Shown here in pieces: positions 1 through 10,529 of a stretch of DNA of 64,000 nucleotides. Made by a program: the position numbers and the translations under genes. How positions within the stretch are numbered: position 1 is the first letter of the stretch; every line of letters starts with the position of its first letter. The stretch comes from Brachionus plicatilis. Lineage: Eukaryota > Rotifera > Eurotatoria > Ploima > Brachionidae. The DNA lies in NCBI GenBank assembly GCA_010279815.1, contig QEOQ01000133.1, forward strand, positions 1 to 64,000, in the 5' to 3' direction. The notes beneath the pieces were generated by a model. The model saw only the letters and a program-made list of their open reading frames with translations, was not told the origin of the DNA and made no database searches.

Positions 1-515
1 CAATAATAAGGCAATTTGAAGTTTATGATCAATTTTTGATGCTCAAAATGATCAAATCAAACTAAAACTTTAAATTAAATTTAATAAAACCTAATCAGTC
101 TATTAAATTCAATAGATAAGGGCACTAGCCTGTTGATTAACCTAAATACAGTAAAAAAAAAAAAAATTTAACTTTGGTTTAATAGAAATATTAAAGAATA
201 TAGTAATTTACACAATTGACTGTTTATATTTTTAAAAGGCAATTTTACTAAACTCCTGAATAATTTAATAAGCATTAAGTGATATTCGATTGATTTATTC
301 TATATAATTAAGTACATCCATTTTGGAAATAAAAACCCTCTTTTTCTTGACAATTATAATTCAACAAAAAGTCTAGTTTTTTACGGCATCTTGAAGTTAA
401 AGCTTCATTTTTTATAAATAAACAGAATTAAGTAAATTTTATCTTTTATAAAATTATAAAATTTTAAGTGAGTGAAGTGAGCATGAACAATTTTCATCAG
501 CAAAGTCCAAAATGC

Positions 516-1014
516 GGCAACTTGAAGTTCATGATCATGATCAAATGATCAAAACTTAATTCATTGTAATCTTAATAAAAATGATGAAATTAGCTTTTAT
601 TATTTTTTTTTAAATAAAACATAAGATGTTTACTATTTAATTTAAAAAAAAACAACTTTTTTTTTCTAATCGATTTTTAATTGATTCTTCTAAAATCTGA
701 ATTTTTGAAAACTTAAAAGACAAGTTTAAAATCCACATTAAGGTATCCAAATTGTGACTTTAATTGATATTTAAATATTAATTAAAATATATTACGGCAA
801 AACAAAGCAAAATTTCAAAATATTGATTTAGATTTTATTTTTACTTCAGATAAAAATTCATATAATTTTCTATCTAATTAAAGATTAAACAATTCATGTT
901 TTATAAAGTTTAGTCTTTTTTATTAAAAAATTGATTAATAATACCTTTTTATATAACTCAAAAACTAAAAATTTTGATTTTAAATTTACATTTGATCATG
1001 AACTTAAATTTGCC
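516..1014. mobile_element. MITE with GGCAACTTGAAGTTC-type inverted ends, 8-bp TSD
   Basis: The left end reads ggcaacttgaagttcatgat and the right end, read inward, ggcaaatttaagttcatgat. The element is flanked by caaaatgc at 508-515 and again at 1015-1022, an 8-bp target-site duplication typical of hAT-type transposition. It has no coding capacity, so it is non-autonomous. Related ends recur at about 384, 2659, 4514, 5059, 18997, 53264, 53800 and 56639. In duplicate copy 2 the right end has been deleted. Confidence 0.75.
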
Positions 1015-1725
1015 CAAAATGCAGGTTATGTGGCTAGTGGCTTTATGTAGATTTTGTGACAAGCTATTTTTTTGTTGACTGGTCACTTAAAATGTAACCA
1101 GTAATTAAGAATTTTTCAAAAATTAAATTTTTTTTTATGATTTTATTATTTTGTGACCATTTTGTAAAATTTATTTTAAATACTCAATTTCAATAAAAAA
1201 ATTAAAACCACTACTTATGCATATTTGTGTTACTTGACATGAGGCTCATTTTTCATTAATCCACCGCACTCTGGATAAGCTATTGGTTTTGTATGTTTGT
1301 TTTATTTTAATTACATTAAAATTCAAATAACTTATTTCAAATTTATGTGACAAATTAAAAATTTTCGTGACTAATATCTTTATTTATGTGAACTGGTTAA
1401 AATAAAAAAAAAACTTTTACTGGTCACATATTAGGTGATCAATTTATTGTACTGATCAATTTTGAGTTTTTTAATCATAAAAGAGGTACAAGACAAAGAT
1501 AATAACAAATAATATTCGACAAGATTTTTTTTAAAGATTTAATGTTTAAAATTATATTTTTAGTAAAATTTAGAAAATCATTTCTAGAAATAATTAAAAT
1601 TTTTCATAAATTATTTAAATTAAAATTCAGAGTCTAAATTGAATTTTTATAAATTCTTGTCAAACTAAAATGGGTAAAATAACTTAATTGGACAACACTC
1701 TTTTTTTTTAACTTTTTGCATTTAG

Positions 1726-2500
1726 ATAATGACAAGTGTAAGATCCTTTTTAAAAATGTCAAGATGGGTATATCACTTGAAGTAATGGTGCTTATTCTCG
1801 AGAATCCTCGTTTTGTAGGTGGTGGTGAATTTGAAATTGTTAAATTAATTGAGAGTAATGAGAGGAATCAAAGTGAACGTGATATAATTGTAGAGTACAA
1901 ATCTGAAGAATGTAATAAAATATCAAAATTTAATAATGCTTTTTTTATTTTAATTTTTTTTTAAACTAAATAGCGGCCGAAGCATTGATGAAAATTGGAA
2001 AAATTTCTTATAAAGGTTTTGAACTAATTCCATCATTATTCACTTCAAATACACCTTTACAAACGGACATTGTACCAGCCATTTATGAGATTAGAGACAC
2101 CTTTAAGTATCCGTTCTATTTGCTCAATTTAAATAAAGATCTTTTCGAAAATTTTGAAATTGAATTGAACAAATGTGATGCTAAAATTAAATCAATTGAT
2201 GAAGAAAAGATTGAAATTGAAAAAGTAGAAAGAATTACTGATAAAGAAGTTGAAAAAAATTGGTATTCTGATCTGGAGGATTGCTTAAAACGATTTAAAG
2301 AAAAATATGTTTGCCAAATTGAAATGAATAATATCGATGAAAATTCGTGGCCTATAATAAGAAATAAAGCTATTGATATTTGTAAAAATACAGATGGACT
2401 CTCATTGATCTATCGAAACATACCAAATAACTATTTAAGAATAGATGGTGAATTAAAATTAATAAAAAAGATTGTTGATGAAGAACTTTTATTAATTTAA
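1726..2500 (+). CDS. PARP14-like RRM protein fragment, copy 1 (two exons)
   Basis: Seen: an acceptor (ctttttgcatttag) opens an exon at 1726. A 62-bp GT-AG intron at 1912-1973 splices in phase to a second exon ending in a stop at 2500. The joined protein has an RNA-recognition-like module with ILFKNVK, then LENPRFVGGGEFE, then SAEALMKIG across the splice junction. Known: the LE-x4-5-GGGE motif followed by an AE-xLMK helix is characteristic of the RRMs of PARP14/PARP10-type mono-ADP-ribosyltransferases. About 150 further residues follow that I cannot name. No PARP catalytic domain and no in-frame ATG were found, so upstream exons are missing or this is a gene fragment. Splicing is much better than reading two separate ORFs, because it restores the RRM across the intron. 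Family assignment is by motif memory only. Confidence 0.6.
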
Positions 2501-3321
2501 ATAGACTAAAAGCTATTTTACAGAAATACATTTTTTAATGCAATAAAATTAAACAAAAGAAAATCCGATGGGATCTTCAATTTAATATATCATCAAAATC
2601 AAGTTTCTCAAAACATCTTCAAATTAAATTTATTTAAAAATTCAACATTTTATATTCGGCAATGGAAGTTTATGATCAAATTAAAATTTTAAAGAAATCT
2701 GTCTTTTTATCAATATTTAAGTATAAAATGTCAAAACTTTATTAAGTATAATTTTTTAAATCTTTAACCAGTAAAAATATTATTTTTATTTTAATCAGAA
2801 AAAAAAAAAATATTAATCAATATTTTGAAATTCAAATTTTAGAATTTTATTCAATACTTTGATTTTTTGAATACATGTTTTTTTTTCTGCTCTTATTTTT
2901 TTTGTTGATTTTAAAAAAGTCCTTAAAGTTTTCATGTAAAGATTTGAATAATCAAAAAAAATTAATTACAATCTAAAAAAATATTAAATACGATTTATTT
3001 AATGATTAAATCTGTAATTTCTCTTGATCAATCGTTTTTAGTTTCTGTCTGTTTGCCATATTCAAATTCAAATTATAAATTTTTAGAAATCGATAGCTTT
3101 TTAATTTTAACGAATAATTTCAAAATGAAATAGTAATTAATATTGCAAATGAAAAATTTTTACAAAAAATAACAAAGGGACAAAAATAATTTTATAAATG
3201 TTCGGCAAATAGATCACTTTATCGGAAAATAGACCCAAAATTGTTTTTTTTTTAGTAAAAACTGAAATTAAAATAATAAAAAGCTGTAAATTATGGATCC
3301 AGCATTAACAACCACAAAATC
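2501..3321. other. Non-coding AT-rich stretch inside the duplicated segment
   Basis: No ORF or RNA gene was recognised. Near 2658 there is a MITE-like end (ggcaatggaagtttatgatc). The stretch is conserved in copy 2 (35616-36814), which additionally carries a MITE. Confidence 0.5.
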
Positions 3322-3475
3322 AATAAATACCACATCATTATCTTTGACGACATTTTTGAAACGAACAAAATTAATATCGATAAGATTACAGAATTATTTA
3401 CATTAAGAATTGACAAATTTTGTTTGTGAATGCTATGATGATTTCATAGGTAAAAGATGTCAACACAAGCAAAAA
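3322..3475 (+). pseudogene. Fragment of the WD/EGF membrane-protein family (stalk-EGF1 region), copy 1
   Basis: The DNA encodes DDIFETNKINIDKITELFTL, closely matching the segment just before EGF1 in the intact genes at 43541-45391 and 58592-60526. About 60 bp covering the first EGF cysteines is then deleted, shifting the frame, and the text resumes with the part encoding the end of EGF1 (tgtgaatgctatgatgattt). The same deletion is in copy 2 (36836-36975), so it predates the segmental duplication. No propeller, membrane segment or tail is present. Confidence 0.75.
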
Positions 3476-3726
3476 AAAGCAACAATTTAATGTCACAAAA
3501 GACCAAGGAAGAGGTCACTGCTGTTATGCCTAGCAAATCCTACTTTCCTTTTCTACTAGTATCACGCTATAATTTAACCACTATTTAAACTTTTATATTA
3601 AAATAATTTGTGACAACACAATAAATCGGTTTACTAAAGTTAAATCTTTTAATTATAAATCCTAAGTTTTTACACTGCTTAATATATCACAAAGAAATTT
3701 CGAGGCTCCAACAAAGAGATAACTTT

Positions 3727-3870
3727 TTTTTCAACAGAACCGCTAAAATATAGAAGTCGCTGCCAAACCAATTAGTTGAAGCCCCAAATGACAAAAGATT
3801 TAAAGCAGGCATCGACTGCTGGGTGAGCAGCAATAAATACTCGCCCTTAACACTTTTCTTAATCCCTGTA
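3727..3870 (+). pseudogene. LINE reverse-transcriptase C-terminal relic
   Basis: Reading 3727 onward gives NRTAKI, a stop, then KSLPNQLVEAPNDKRFKAGID. This resembles the end of Jockey/CR1-like RT ORFs (a WNSLP...V..A.....FK..LD pattern), with the W codon changed to TAG. It lies head-to-head with the minus-strand RT relic at 3890-4487, so the LINE debris is rearranged. Confidence 0.5.
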
Positions 3871-3889
3871 GAAACAATTCGACTTGTAT

Positions 3890-4487
3890 TGAAGACTTGA
3901 ACTATTGAAGAATCTTAGAGACATTTCAACAGCATTCTCTTTTCCCTTTGGTAGATTATTGATCTCCAAGACGAACAATAGTGGACCAATCACTTAAGCA
4001 TGTGCAGACTTGTGCGTAAGTCAAAAATTAAAGTCATTTTTAAATCATTTTTTGGTGAAGTCAAAGATTTGACTTAACTTAAGAAAAATTTTTTTTAAGT
4101 TAAGTCATTTGACTTGACTTGACTTAGAATGACTTGAATTTCAAAAAATTTAATTTGTGTTTTCGAAGGAATTTGATAAAAAAATCTTCTAAATAATTTT
4201 CTAATATTTACAACATTAAAATTTAAAGAATCATAATTAGGATTGGATGCTTGTTACCCGTTTTTTATTGACTTTCCCAAAAAAAATTCAAGTCATTCTA
4301 AGTCAAGTCAAGTCAAATGACTTAACTTTAAAAGAAATAATCTTAAGTCAAGTCCCTGACCTGACTTTGACTTTGACTTACTGACTTACGCACAAGTCTG
4401 AGCATGTGGTACACTGCTAAAAATCTCAACACAATTCGACAAAATTTCACCTTGAAAAACTCGTTGTCTTCTATTTTTCAAGAAAGC
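3890..4487 (-). pseudogene. LINE reverse-transcriptase relic split by a hAT-type MITE
   Basis: On the minus strand, 4487-4409 reads FLKNRRQRVFQGEILSN..., and after skipping the 396-bp insert the frame continues as VIGPLLFVLEINNLPKG. Known: Jockey/CR1-like RTs carry YL..R.Q.V and then G.VLGPLLF.L.INDLP. The two halves are contiguous once the MITE (4005-4400) and one copy of its target duplication are removed. The relic is short and decayed. Confidence 0.65.
4005..4400. mobile_element. hAT-type foldback MITE (CAGACTTGTGCGTAAGTCA ends)
   Basis: Terminal inverted repeats: the left end begins cagacttgtgcgtaagtca and the right end reads tgacttacgcacaagtctg. The 8-bp duplication agcatgtg occurs at 3997-4004 and 4401-4408. 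Subterminal regions are filled with gacttgactt-type words in opposite orientation, so the element can fold on itself. It interrupts a LINE RT relic. Decayed relatives appear near 28585-28620 and 55535-55620. Confidence 0.85.
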
Positions 4488-4513
4488 TAGGTATCCAAAT
4501 TATGACTTTAAAT

Positions 4514-5059
4514 GGGTAAATTGAAGTTTGAGATCAAGATCAAAAGATCAAAATATAAATTGTAATATTTTTTTAATAAAAGAGAAAAAATAATTTTTTT
4601 CATAAGCAATCACTTGACATGTCATTTCAAGTTTATTTTCATATTTAAAATTTTAAAATGTCCCTTTTTATTGAACTTTATTAGGTTTAAATATTTTAAT
4701 TGATTTTAATGAAAACTTACTTTTAAAGACAAAAAAATTAACTGTTTTAAAGTTTAAAATTTATTAAAGTAGAAAAATAAAATTATTTCAGTTTGAATGA
4801 ATGGATTTAAAAGTTATAAATTTGAATTTGTGAATTAACTTAACCTGAATTATTTAAATTATTGACTGTTTTTGTCAAATAAATTAGAGATCAATCATTT
4901 TGATGTTTATTTGATAATGAACCATTATTAGACATAACATGTCTAGTAATGTTTCGTATTTATTTCTTAAAAATCATTAAAATCATTAGATTAATTAAGT
5001 TTTAAAATTTTAAATGGTCGTTTTGATCTTAAAATTTGATCTGAAACTTCAATTTGCCC
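4514..5059. mobile_element. MITE, GGTAAATTGAAGTTTGAGATC family, copy 1
   Basis: The left end gggtaaattgaagtttgaga and the right end, read inward, gggcaaattgaagtttcaga are inverted repeats. The roughly 545-bp body is repeated almost unchanged at 18997-19541. It has no ORF. I could not find a convincing target duplication. Confidence 0.7.
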
Positions 5060-5062
5060 TTT

Positions 5063-5561
5063 ATTTGAAAGATTTAGCTCGTCACAGATAAAAAATAAAA
5101 TAACAACTTTAGCAGTTGGCAAAATTGACAAATTATTTGAAAATAAAGAAGAGAATTAAATATGGCAACTTTTTTTTACATTGAAATAATTTTCTTTGAG
5201 ATTATGGAATGATTATGTCAAGTCTTTAAAAATTATTCATCTAATTTTATATTTTTCAGACCAAAACAAAATTTTTAAAATATTGGGACACTTTTGGTTA
5301 GTTAAATAAAAATTTTATGAAACATTTCTCAAATAAATTTTCACACTAAAATTCATTAAGCTAAAAAATTTGGGTAATTTCAAGAATGTGATCAAGTTTT
5401 CACCAAAAAATGTGATCATAGGTATCATGTCCAGAATGTGATCAGTGATCAATGATCACATATTTCGTGATCAAAAAAGCCTCTAATTTATGAAAAAATA
5501 AAAATAAATTTTTTTGGTGATCAGAAAAATTTTTTGGTTAAACTTTATTACCAATTTAAAA
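5063..5561. repeat. Interspersed repeat shared with 39717-40216
   Basis: The text from ttgaaagatttagctcgtca to accaatttaaaa is repeated at 39717-40216 with few changes. It contains many gtgatca words and, from about 5433, the terminus catgtccagaatgtgatca of the element annotated at 40076-40690. Here that element is cut off at 5561 by the LINE insertion. Confidence 0.75.
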
Positions 5562-7050
5562 GAAAGGCTAAGAGCAAAGGTTCTTCAGACACTTATAAGA
5601 TTTTAATGCCTTTTTCTTAACAAAAGTAAGACTAAATAAACATATAAAGAACAATAAGATACAAGTAAATTAAACTTTTATATTGATACCAAAATCAAAA
5701 TTAGAGAGAAAAAAATTTAGCTTTGTAGACCGTCCGTCCTATATCCAAGTTACACCCCCATGTGCATTTTTTGATTTTGGGGGTTATGTGCGGTTTTCAG
5801 GTATCCAAATAATTAAATTAAATTCCCGTTTTTTTTTTAATTTTTAATATTCCAGCAGCGAAGCAATGGGTAAAACCTTGTTCTTCTGAAAATAATTTTG
5901 AAATTTTAATTCTAAAAAATCAGTAATACTACTAAATGTACTGAGTATTTTAAAATAATTATTAAAAACTTATTTAACTATAAAAAAATTTAATTTAGTA
6001 ATATCTTTTCTTTTTAAAATAGTTTATTATTTCTTAAAAAAAAAATAATTCTGTTTTATTTTTTATTTATTTATTTATTCTAATAAATTTAAAGCCCCAT
6101 GGGCTGAATAATAATTCTTTAAAATAGAAAGTAGAGAGTAAAATAAAATATAAAATTTAATATTATATGAAATAAATACAATTATGTAAAAAAGTCTATC
6201 TTTAGGAGGTCATTTAGTAAATAATAAAGATTTGGATAGTCAAAATTTAATTCCATATTTAATTTCATTCTGGAGACAACAAATTTTACTGAATTAACTA
6301 GACCACGATTTGTATCCATAAAAAGATGATTAATTAATTCGATTGAAGTCTTGGAACTATAATGGGTAACATCGAAATGAGTCTTTTTCTCAGCACTATT
6401 AAGTTGTTTACAAAACGAGGTGCTTTGAGGTGCTTTAAGGTGATCAAAATCTTTATAGTTACCACGTAGGAATGTCAAGATATCCCAGCACATCGAGCTT
6501 TTCTTTAACCGCTTCAAGAAGAATATCTAATGTTTTATGTATAGTTCTTCTACCATCTCCAAGTTCAAAGTTTCCAACAAAGATCTAATCCTTGCAAATT
6601 TCTTAATTCCTAGGGCTCTTTTAATTAAATAATTTTGTCTTGTGTCTAATTCTCTTAGTCTATTTTCGGTAATATAGACCAATTATAGATGGTAGCTAAA
6701 AATCAACATTTTGAGTTTGTGGTATCTCATAGCCATTAAGAAAAAATCTTTGAAAGCTATTCGCACTCATATTCAAATATTTGCCTTTTTAAAAGAAAAT
6801 CACGGCAGATTTACTTGGATTAAAATTTGAGAAAATTTTGAACATTTGTCCAAGAGGAGTTGACAATGTCCAAATGTCGTTGGCTGTATTATCAATATCA
6901 TCGCAATAACCAATAATAGATAAATTCACTCCATTAATGGATGCACCAAGTTTTAGATCAGTACATTCATCGAAAAGGTCGTTTGTTAAATAGTTATATA
7001 AGTAAGCAGAAAAAATACCCCTTGTTTGACACCCTCAGTTGTTTTGATCA
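5562..7050 (-). mobile_element. 5'-truncated LINE (reverse transcriptase plus long 3' region)
   Basis: On the minus strand, about 7050-6182 reads as a decayed non-LTR reverse transcriptase. A frameshifted GVKQG motif is followed by ASINGVNLSIIGYCDDIDNT, with YCDD at the catalytic YxDD box, and then by the C-terminal domain. The final 111 codons (6517-6182, KRLKKSSMCWDILTFL...) are open. A non-coding 3' region follows to 5562. The portion from about 6890 to 5562 has an inverted near-copy at 50475-51778. Comparison with the empty site at 40216 places the 3' junction at 5561/5562. The element is inactive because of frameshifts and 5' truncation. Confidence 0.75.
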
Positions 7051-7517
7051 GATTTTATTAGTTCGATTTATGTTTATTCGTATATAGAATTATCACAAAA
7101 AAATCACACTGCTAACTTTTCCATTAAACATTCGTTTTTGCTTCATTCTACTTGCTAGATCATCAAAAAGATGAAGGTAATCATCAATATGAAATATCAA
7201 CAAGAAATATATATGTAATAGTAAATTTTGATAAAACGTAAATATCAAAATAAACTGATCCAATAGTAAATCTTGAAAAAAATATTCATTAATTCTTATT
7301 ATCATATTATATTTATTAAATATTCTTATTATCGTATTTTCGGACTAATTTTCCCGTAACGCTTTTGATTTAGTTCAAAATTGACAAGTTGAACTAGAAA
7401 TTAAAACTAATGAAATGTCAATTAGTGGTGGTCAAGGAAAATTGACTGACTATGATGCCAAATTAAGTGGCCAACTGATAAATCATATTTCTTGAATTGA
7501 TTTGGGTAATTTAAGCT
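7051..7517. other. Non-coding stretch
   Basis: I see no supportable gene. The open frame on the minus strand at 7093-7305 is low-complexity (Phe/Leu/Ile-rich) and has no recognisable motif. Confidence 0.4.
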
Positions 7518-7522
7518 AGTAT

Positions 7523-7690
7523 TGTAACACCCCCTCCAGTAGACCACGGCCTTCTGGGGCCTTGCTGGATTTCTTTATATATATTTTGTTTTATTTTAAT
7601 TTGATATAATAAAGAAGTAGAGAAGAAAACTTGTTTTTTTTTTCTCTCCCTCTCTCTCTCTTTAATTAATTTAATAGCGCACGCTATTAA
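7523..7690 (+). repeat. 5' LTR
   Basis: The 168-bp LTR starts tgtaacaccccc. It contains a TATA-like tttatatatattt, an aataaa signal (ataataaag context), a CT-rich tract, and ends in the short palindrome tagcgcacgcta followed by ttaa. The ending is not the canonical CA. Confidence 0.85.
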
Positions 7691-7692
7691 AT

Positions 7693-7706
7693 TGGTGACA
7701 GCGGTT
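7693..7706 (+). promoter_or_regulatory. Probable primer-binding site
   Basis: Two bases after the LTR the text reads tggtgacagcggtt. The leading TGG is complementary to a tRNA 3' CCA, as expected for a retroelement PBS. I cannot name the tRNA. Confidence 0.6.
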
Positions 7707-7738
7707 AAGCTTAAAAAAAAAGAAAAGAAAAGTACACG

Positions 7739-9118
7739 ATGTTGAATGAACACGTGTTTTGGTTCGTACAGCTGTGTTTTAGCATAGCTGTACTAGCTTT
7801 AACTATGATTGTTGTAGCTAGTGCTTTTAAAGTCATTATGAACCTCTGGACTGGTCAGAATAAAAATTCAAATGCTGGTTTTCAATTCGCCAACACAAAT
7901 GAGTGGTTCAACGGGACTCCGGAAAAAGTTCGCCAAGATTATTTGGAAAAGTCAGCGATCAAATCCGAACCAACAAACAAATGGCGGAACGACGATCAAA
8001 TAGGTTGCAGTGGGAATAGTCGGGGACGTTCTTTTCCTAATACAAACCGAAATTTGTACAGCAGTTCTGAGCAGGAACATCATTGGTTAAAATCTTTGTT
8101 AGAGCCGATCAAAACGCACAATGCATTCGGGGAGTCGTGGCGAGAGCCTTTGTTTAATGACTCATTAGAAGACGATGTGGTTTTCCCAAAATATAGAAGG
8201 CGAGATGCAAGTTGTAACACGCCAATTAACCCTCTTAAAAATGCCGGGCTGTTTGACACATACAGAAATTCAGGAGAAAGTGCTAAAGGAGATATCCAGA
8301 ATGGCGAAGAACAACGAACTATTGCAGTCCAAACAACAAAGGAGTCGGCGCCGTCTAGAGAATGGTCTTTTAAGCCGACAATTTTTACCCTGAAGCAGGA
8401 TATTCGCACGTGGTGGAATCGTTTCAAATTATTTGTTGAAAACAACAAGATAGTAGATGCTGATCTGCGGAATTGTGTTGCAACCTTTTTGGACGACAAT
8501 TGCCTGAGTAGGTTCGAATTCAGAGTTCCTAAGGGACCTGTGGATATGTTTGAATTGGAAAAACAGATGGTCAAAATGTTTGGACAGCAACCGGCCTCCC
8601 AAACAGATGTGGTAGCCGAATTCTACAATCGGAAACAGCTCCCTGGTGAGGATTTTCGAGATTTCTATACCAACCTGTGGATTTTGGCACGAAATGCTTT
8701 CGTCTATACGGGTGATTTCGATCAGAGCCGCTACGATTATTTGGTGAAGGAAAGATTTATCACTGGTTTGAGTGAAAAAGCAGTATTTTGGCGAGTTGAC
8801 GTTTCGAATCCACAAACTTGCTCTGATGCATATGACTTAGTGGTTCAAACATATGCCAGGCTACAAATTTTGAACAGAAAACAACCTAATCCGATCATCT
8901 CTGAAAAAATGGGAGACCAGGAAAATGCTAACCAAGGAACCCACAAGCATGTTAAATGGTCAGACCAAATTGACCTACATAACACTCCGGATGGTGAAAA
9001 AGTATGTCTGTTCTGCAGCAAAAAGGGTCATTGGGGAGCGGACTGTTACCTAAGGAAGAATCAGATGAATGAATCTAGTCCGAAAATGCGAGAGCAATTT
9101 GAACAACCAATCTCATAA
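7739..9118 (+). CDS. gag: Gag-like protein with N-terminal membrane helix and CCHC knuckle
   Basis: The protein has 459 residues from an ATG 48 bp after the LTR. Residues about 7-35 are strongly hydrophobic (VQLCFSIAVLALTMIVVA), an apparent signal-anchor that is unusual for Gag. Around residue 224 a retrotransposon-Gag-like core begins (TWWNRFKLF, later RKQLPGEDFRDFYTNL and ERFITGL). A CCHC zinc knuckle sits at about 423-436 (CLFCSKKGHWGADC). The ORF stops at TAA 9116-9118, but the same frame continues at once into a second knuckle and the protease. The stop is therefore either a readthrough signal, as in some gag-pol systems, or a nonsense mutation. The role is capsid formation and RNA packaging, by family analogy. 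Confidence 0.85.
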   Translation: MLNEHVFWFVQLCFSIAVLALTMIVVASAFKVIMNLWTGQNKNSNAGFQFANTNEWFNGTPEKVRQDYLEKSAIKSEPTNKWRNDDQIGCSGNSRGRSFPNTNRNLYSSSEQEHHWLKSLLEPIKTHNAFGESWREPLFNDSLEDDVVFPKYRRRDASCNTPINPLKNAGLFDTYRNSGESAKGDIQNGEEQRTIAVQTTKESAPSREWSFKPTIFTLKQDIRTWWNRFKLFVENNKIVDADLRNCVATFLDDNCLSRFEFRVPKGPVDMFELEKQMVKMFGQQPASQTDVVAEFYNRKQLPGEDFRDFYTNLWILARNAFVYTGDFDQSRYDYLVKERFITGLSEKAVFWRVDVSNPQTCSDAYDLVVQTYARLQILNRKQPNPIISEKMGDQENANQGTHKHVKWSDQIDLHNTPDGEKVCLFCSKKGHWGADCYLRKNQMNESSPKMREQFEQPIS

Positions 9119-10051
9119 GGAAATGGAAAATTATGCCTGCACTGTGGTAAACCAGGTCATCTGATAGCTGTCTGCTATTTAAGAAAAAACCAAATGAAAC
9201 TTTCAATGCTGGGTAATAAGAATAGAGCAGAGCAGAGCCTGTCCAATCAAGTTATCAACCAGATAATGTTTGACAAAAGTATCGTGGGAACTTTGGAAAT
9301 GAACAGCAAACCAGTGAGTTTCCTACTAGACACCGGGACGGTTAGTACAATAGTAGCGAAGCGAATCTGGGATCATTGTAAGACACCTGATGCAGCCTTG
9401 GAACCGTTGGATGAAACTTTGGAGACCTGTGTGGGTGGCCCTGTCAAAGTAATTGGAAAGGGAAAATGTTCCGTGAAATTGATAAGTTTTGAGAGTGAGG
9501 TGGAAATAATTGTAGTGGATGAATTGGTAAACGACTGTTTACTCGGGTTAGACGTAGCCTTTAAACTGGCAGACATAAAGGACTATCTGGAATGCATCAG
9601 GTCCGCGCTGTCACAGAGAAAATCAGGTACAATTTTAACTTGCAACTTAACAAAGGTGCCCGATTTTGAAGGTGATAACTCCGGAACGGTGGAAGAGTCG
9701 ACAAACATCGGGACTGTAAATGCTGCTACGTACAAGTTAATAATTGAAGACGAGCAGCAAATGGACGAGGCAGTTGACCTGAACACTTCTCCGCCCCTGC
9801 GATTGTCCAACATTTTGGAAGACCAGGATCAGTTGAACTTGGACGAAACAAATCCGAGCATTCGCGTTCCCATTCAGCTGAACCATTCGGTCACACGACG
9901 CTCGTCGTGGACCATCAATGAGCCAGAGCGACAACTTAATTTCCAAGCTGACCATACCAGAAGAGGAGGGCGAAGTGGACAGAGAAATGGCGGCCGGCAA
10001 TTTGGAAGAGCTGGCCAGATTCAAGCAGACAAAGATGTCCACGGACACTAG
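9119..10051 (+). CDS. Second zinc knuckle plus retropepsin-type protease (same frame as Gag)
   Basis: Directly after the Gag stop the frame encodes a second knuckle (CLHCGKPGHLIAVC) whose downstream CYLRKNQM matches that after knuckle 1, so the knuckle was tandemly duplicated. An aspartic protease follows. The active-site triad is in FLLDTGTVSTIV (near nt 9330) and the second hydrophobic-Gly motif is CLLGLD (near nt 9540). The first in-frame ATG is at 9194; without readthrough, translation could begin there and lose the knuckle. Beyond the protease the chain is polar and of unknown function, ending at 10051. An overlapping frame then becomes the better open one. Confidence 0.75.
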   Translation, partial: GNGKLCLHCGKPGHLIAVCYLRKNQMKLSMLGNKNRAEQSLSNQVINQIMFDKSIVGTLEMNSKPVSFLLDTGTVSTIVAKRIWDHCKTPDAALEPLDETLETCVGGPVKVIGKGKCSVKLISFESEVEIIVVDELVNDCLLGLDVAFKLADIKDYLECIRSALSQRKSGTILTCNLTKVPDFEGDNSGTVEESTNIGTVNAATYKLIIEDEQQMDEAVDLNTSPPLRLSNILEDQDQLNLDETNPSIRVPIQLNHSVTRRSSWTINEPERQLNFQADHTRRGGRSGQRNGGRQFGRAGQIQADKDVHGH

Positions 10052-10529
10052 CGACAGTGACACTGAAGCAAATAGGGTTCACGAGTGGGCCAGGTCGACT
10101 TCATCGACCAGCCGGTCCAGAGCCCGTCTCAGATCCAGCAACAACTTCAACAGGCCATTGTCGGTGTCGTCAGAAAACGAGCACCACAATCCGGCGCTGG
10201 GACAAACCCCGTTCAGTTCAAAAACTCTGTCGGTGGAGCACCGGCTGGCAAACATGTCCCAAATGAGCATAAGCAGTCAGTTGAGCAAGAACAACAGCTT
10301 TCGGCACCACAGATCGACCATTGGCGGCACCGATACTCCAGCTCAAATATACAGCCAGCCAATCTCGAGCACCACTCCCACGTCCAGAGAAAGCGTTGTG
10401 TTCAATAGAGGCGACGACAAGCCTTTTGTTAAGCTGCTGCAACAAATGAATTACAAGTCGAAAAGTATGGACCAGAGAATTGGCCAAGTCGAGCCTAGGC
10501 CAGAGTCTAGAAGCGAGCCGTACTCGCAG
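9918..10529 (+). CDS. Ser-rich ORF running into the assembly gap (partial)
   Basis: This frame is open for 204 codons up to the gap and is +1 relative to the protease. The product is polar and Ser/Arg-rich (STSSTSRSRARLRSS). It may be the continuation of the polyprotein after a frameshift near 9930-10050. Two other forward frames and one reverse frame are also open here, which fits the high G+C, so frame choice is uncertain. I recognise no domain. Confidence 0.4.

Larger units (their letters stand above)
92..3598. repeat. Segmental duplication, copy 1 (partner 33007-37103)
   Basis: Near-identical DNA recurs at 33007-37103 in the same orientation. Both copies carry the PARP14-like two-exon fragment and the same truncated EGF-family fragment. 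The copies differ by structural events. Copy 1 keeps about 545 bp (about 1015-1556) that copy 2 lacks. Copy 2 has gained a 640-bp MULE-type element (33341-33980) and a 356-bp MITE (36256-36611). The shared text starts at the word taatcagtc and stops near aaacttttatat on the right. Coordinates are by eye; no alignment was run. Confidence 0.9.

Noticed and set aside
1716..1725. TTG start for the PARP14-like fragment
   Set aside because: The TTG lies in a pyrimidine tract ending in AG, better read as an intron acceptor. The nearby ATG at 1729 is out of frame.
8080..8815. Minus-strand ORFs across gag
   Set aside because: They overlap a protein with clear Gag motifs and show no motif of their own; open antisense frames follow from composition.
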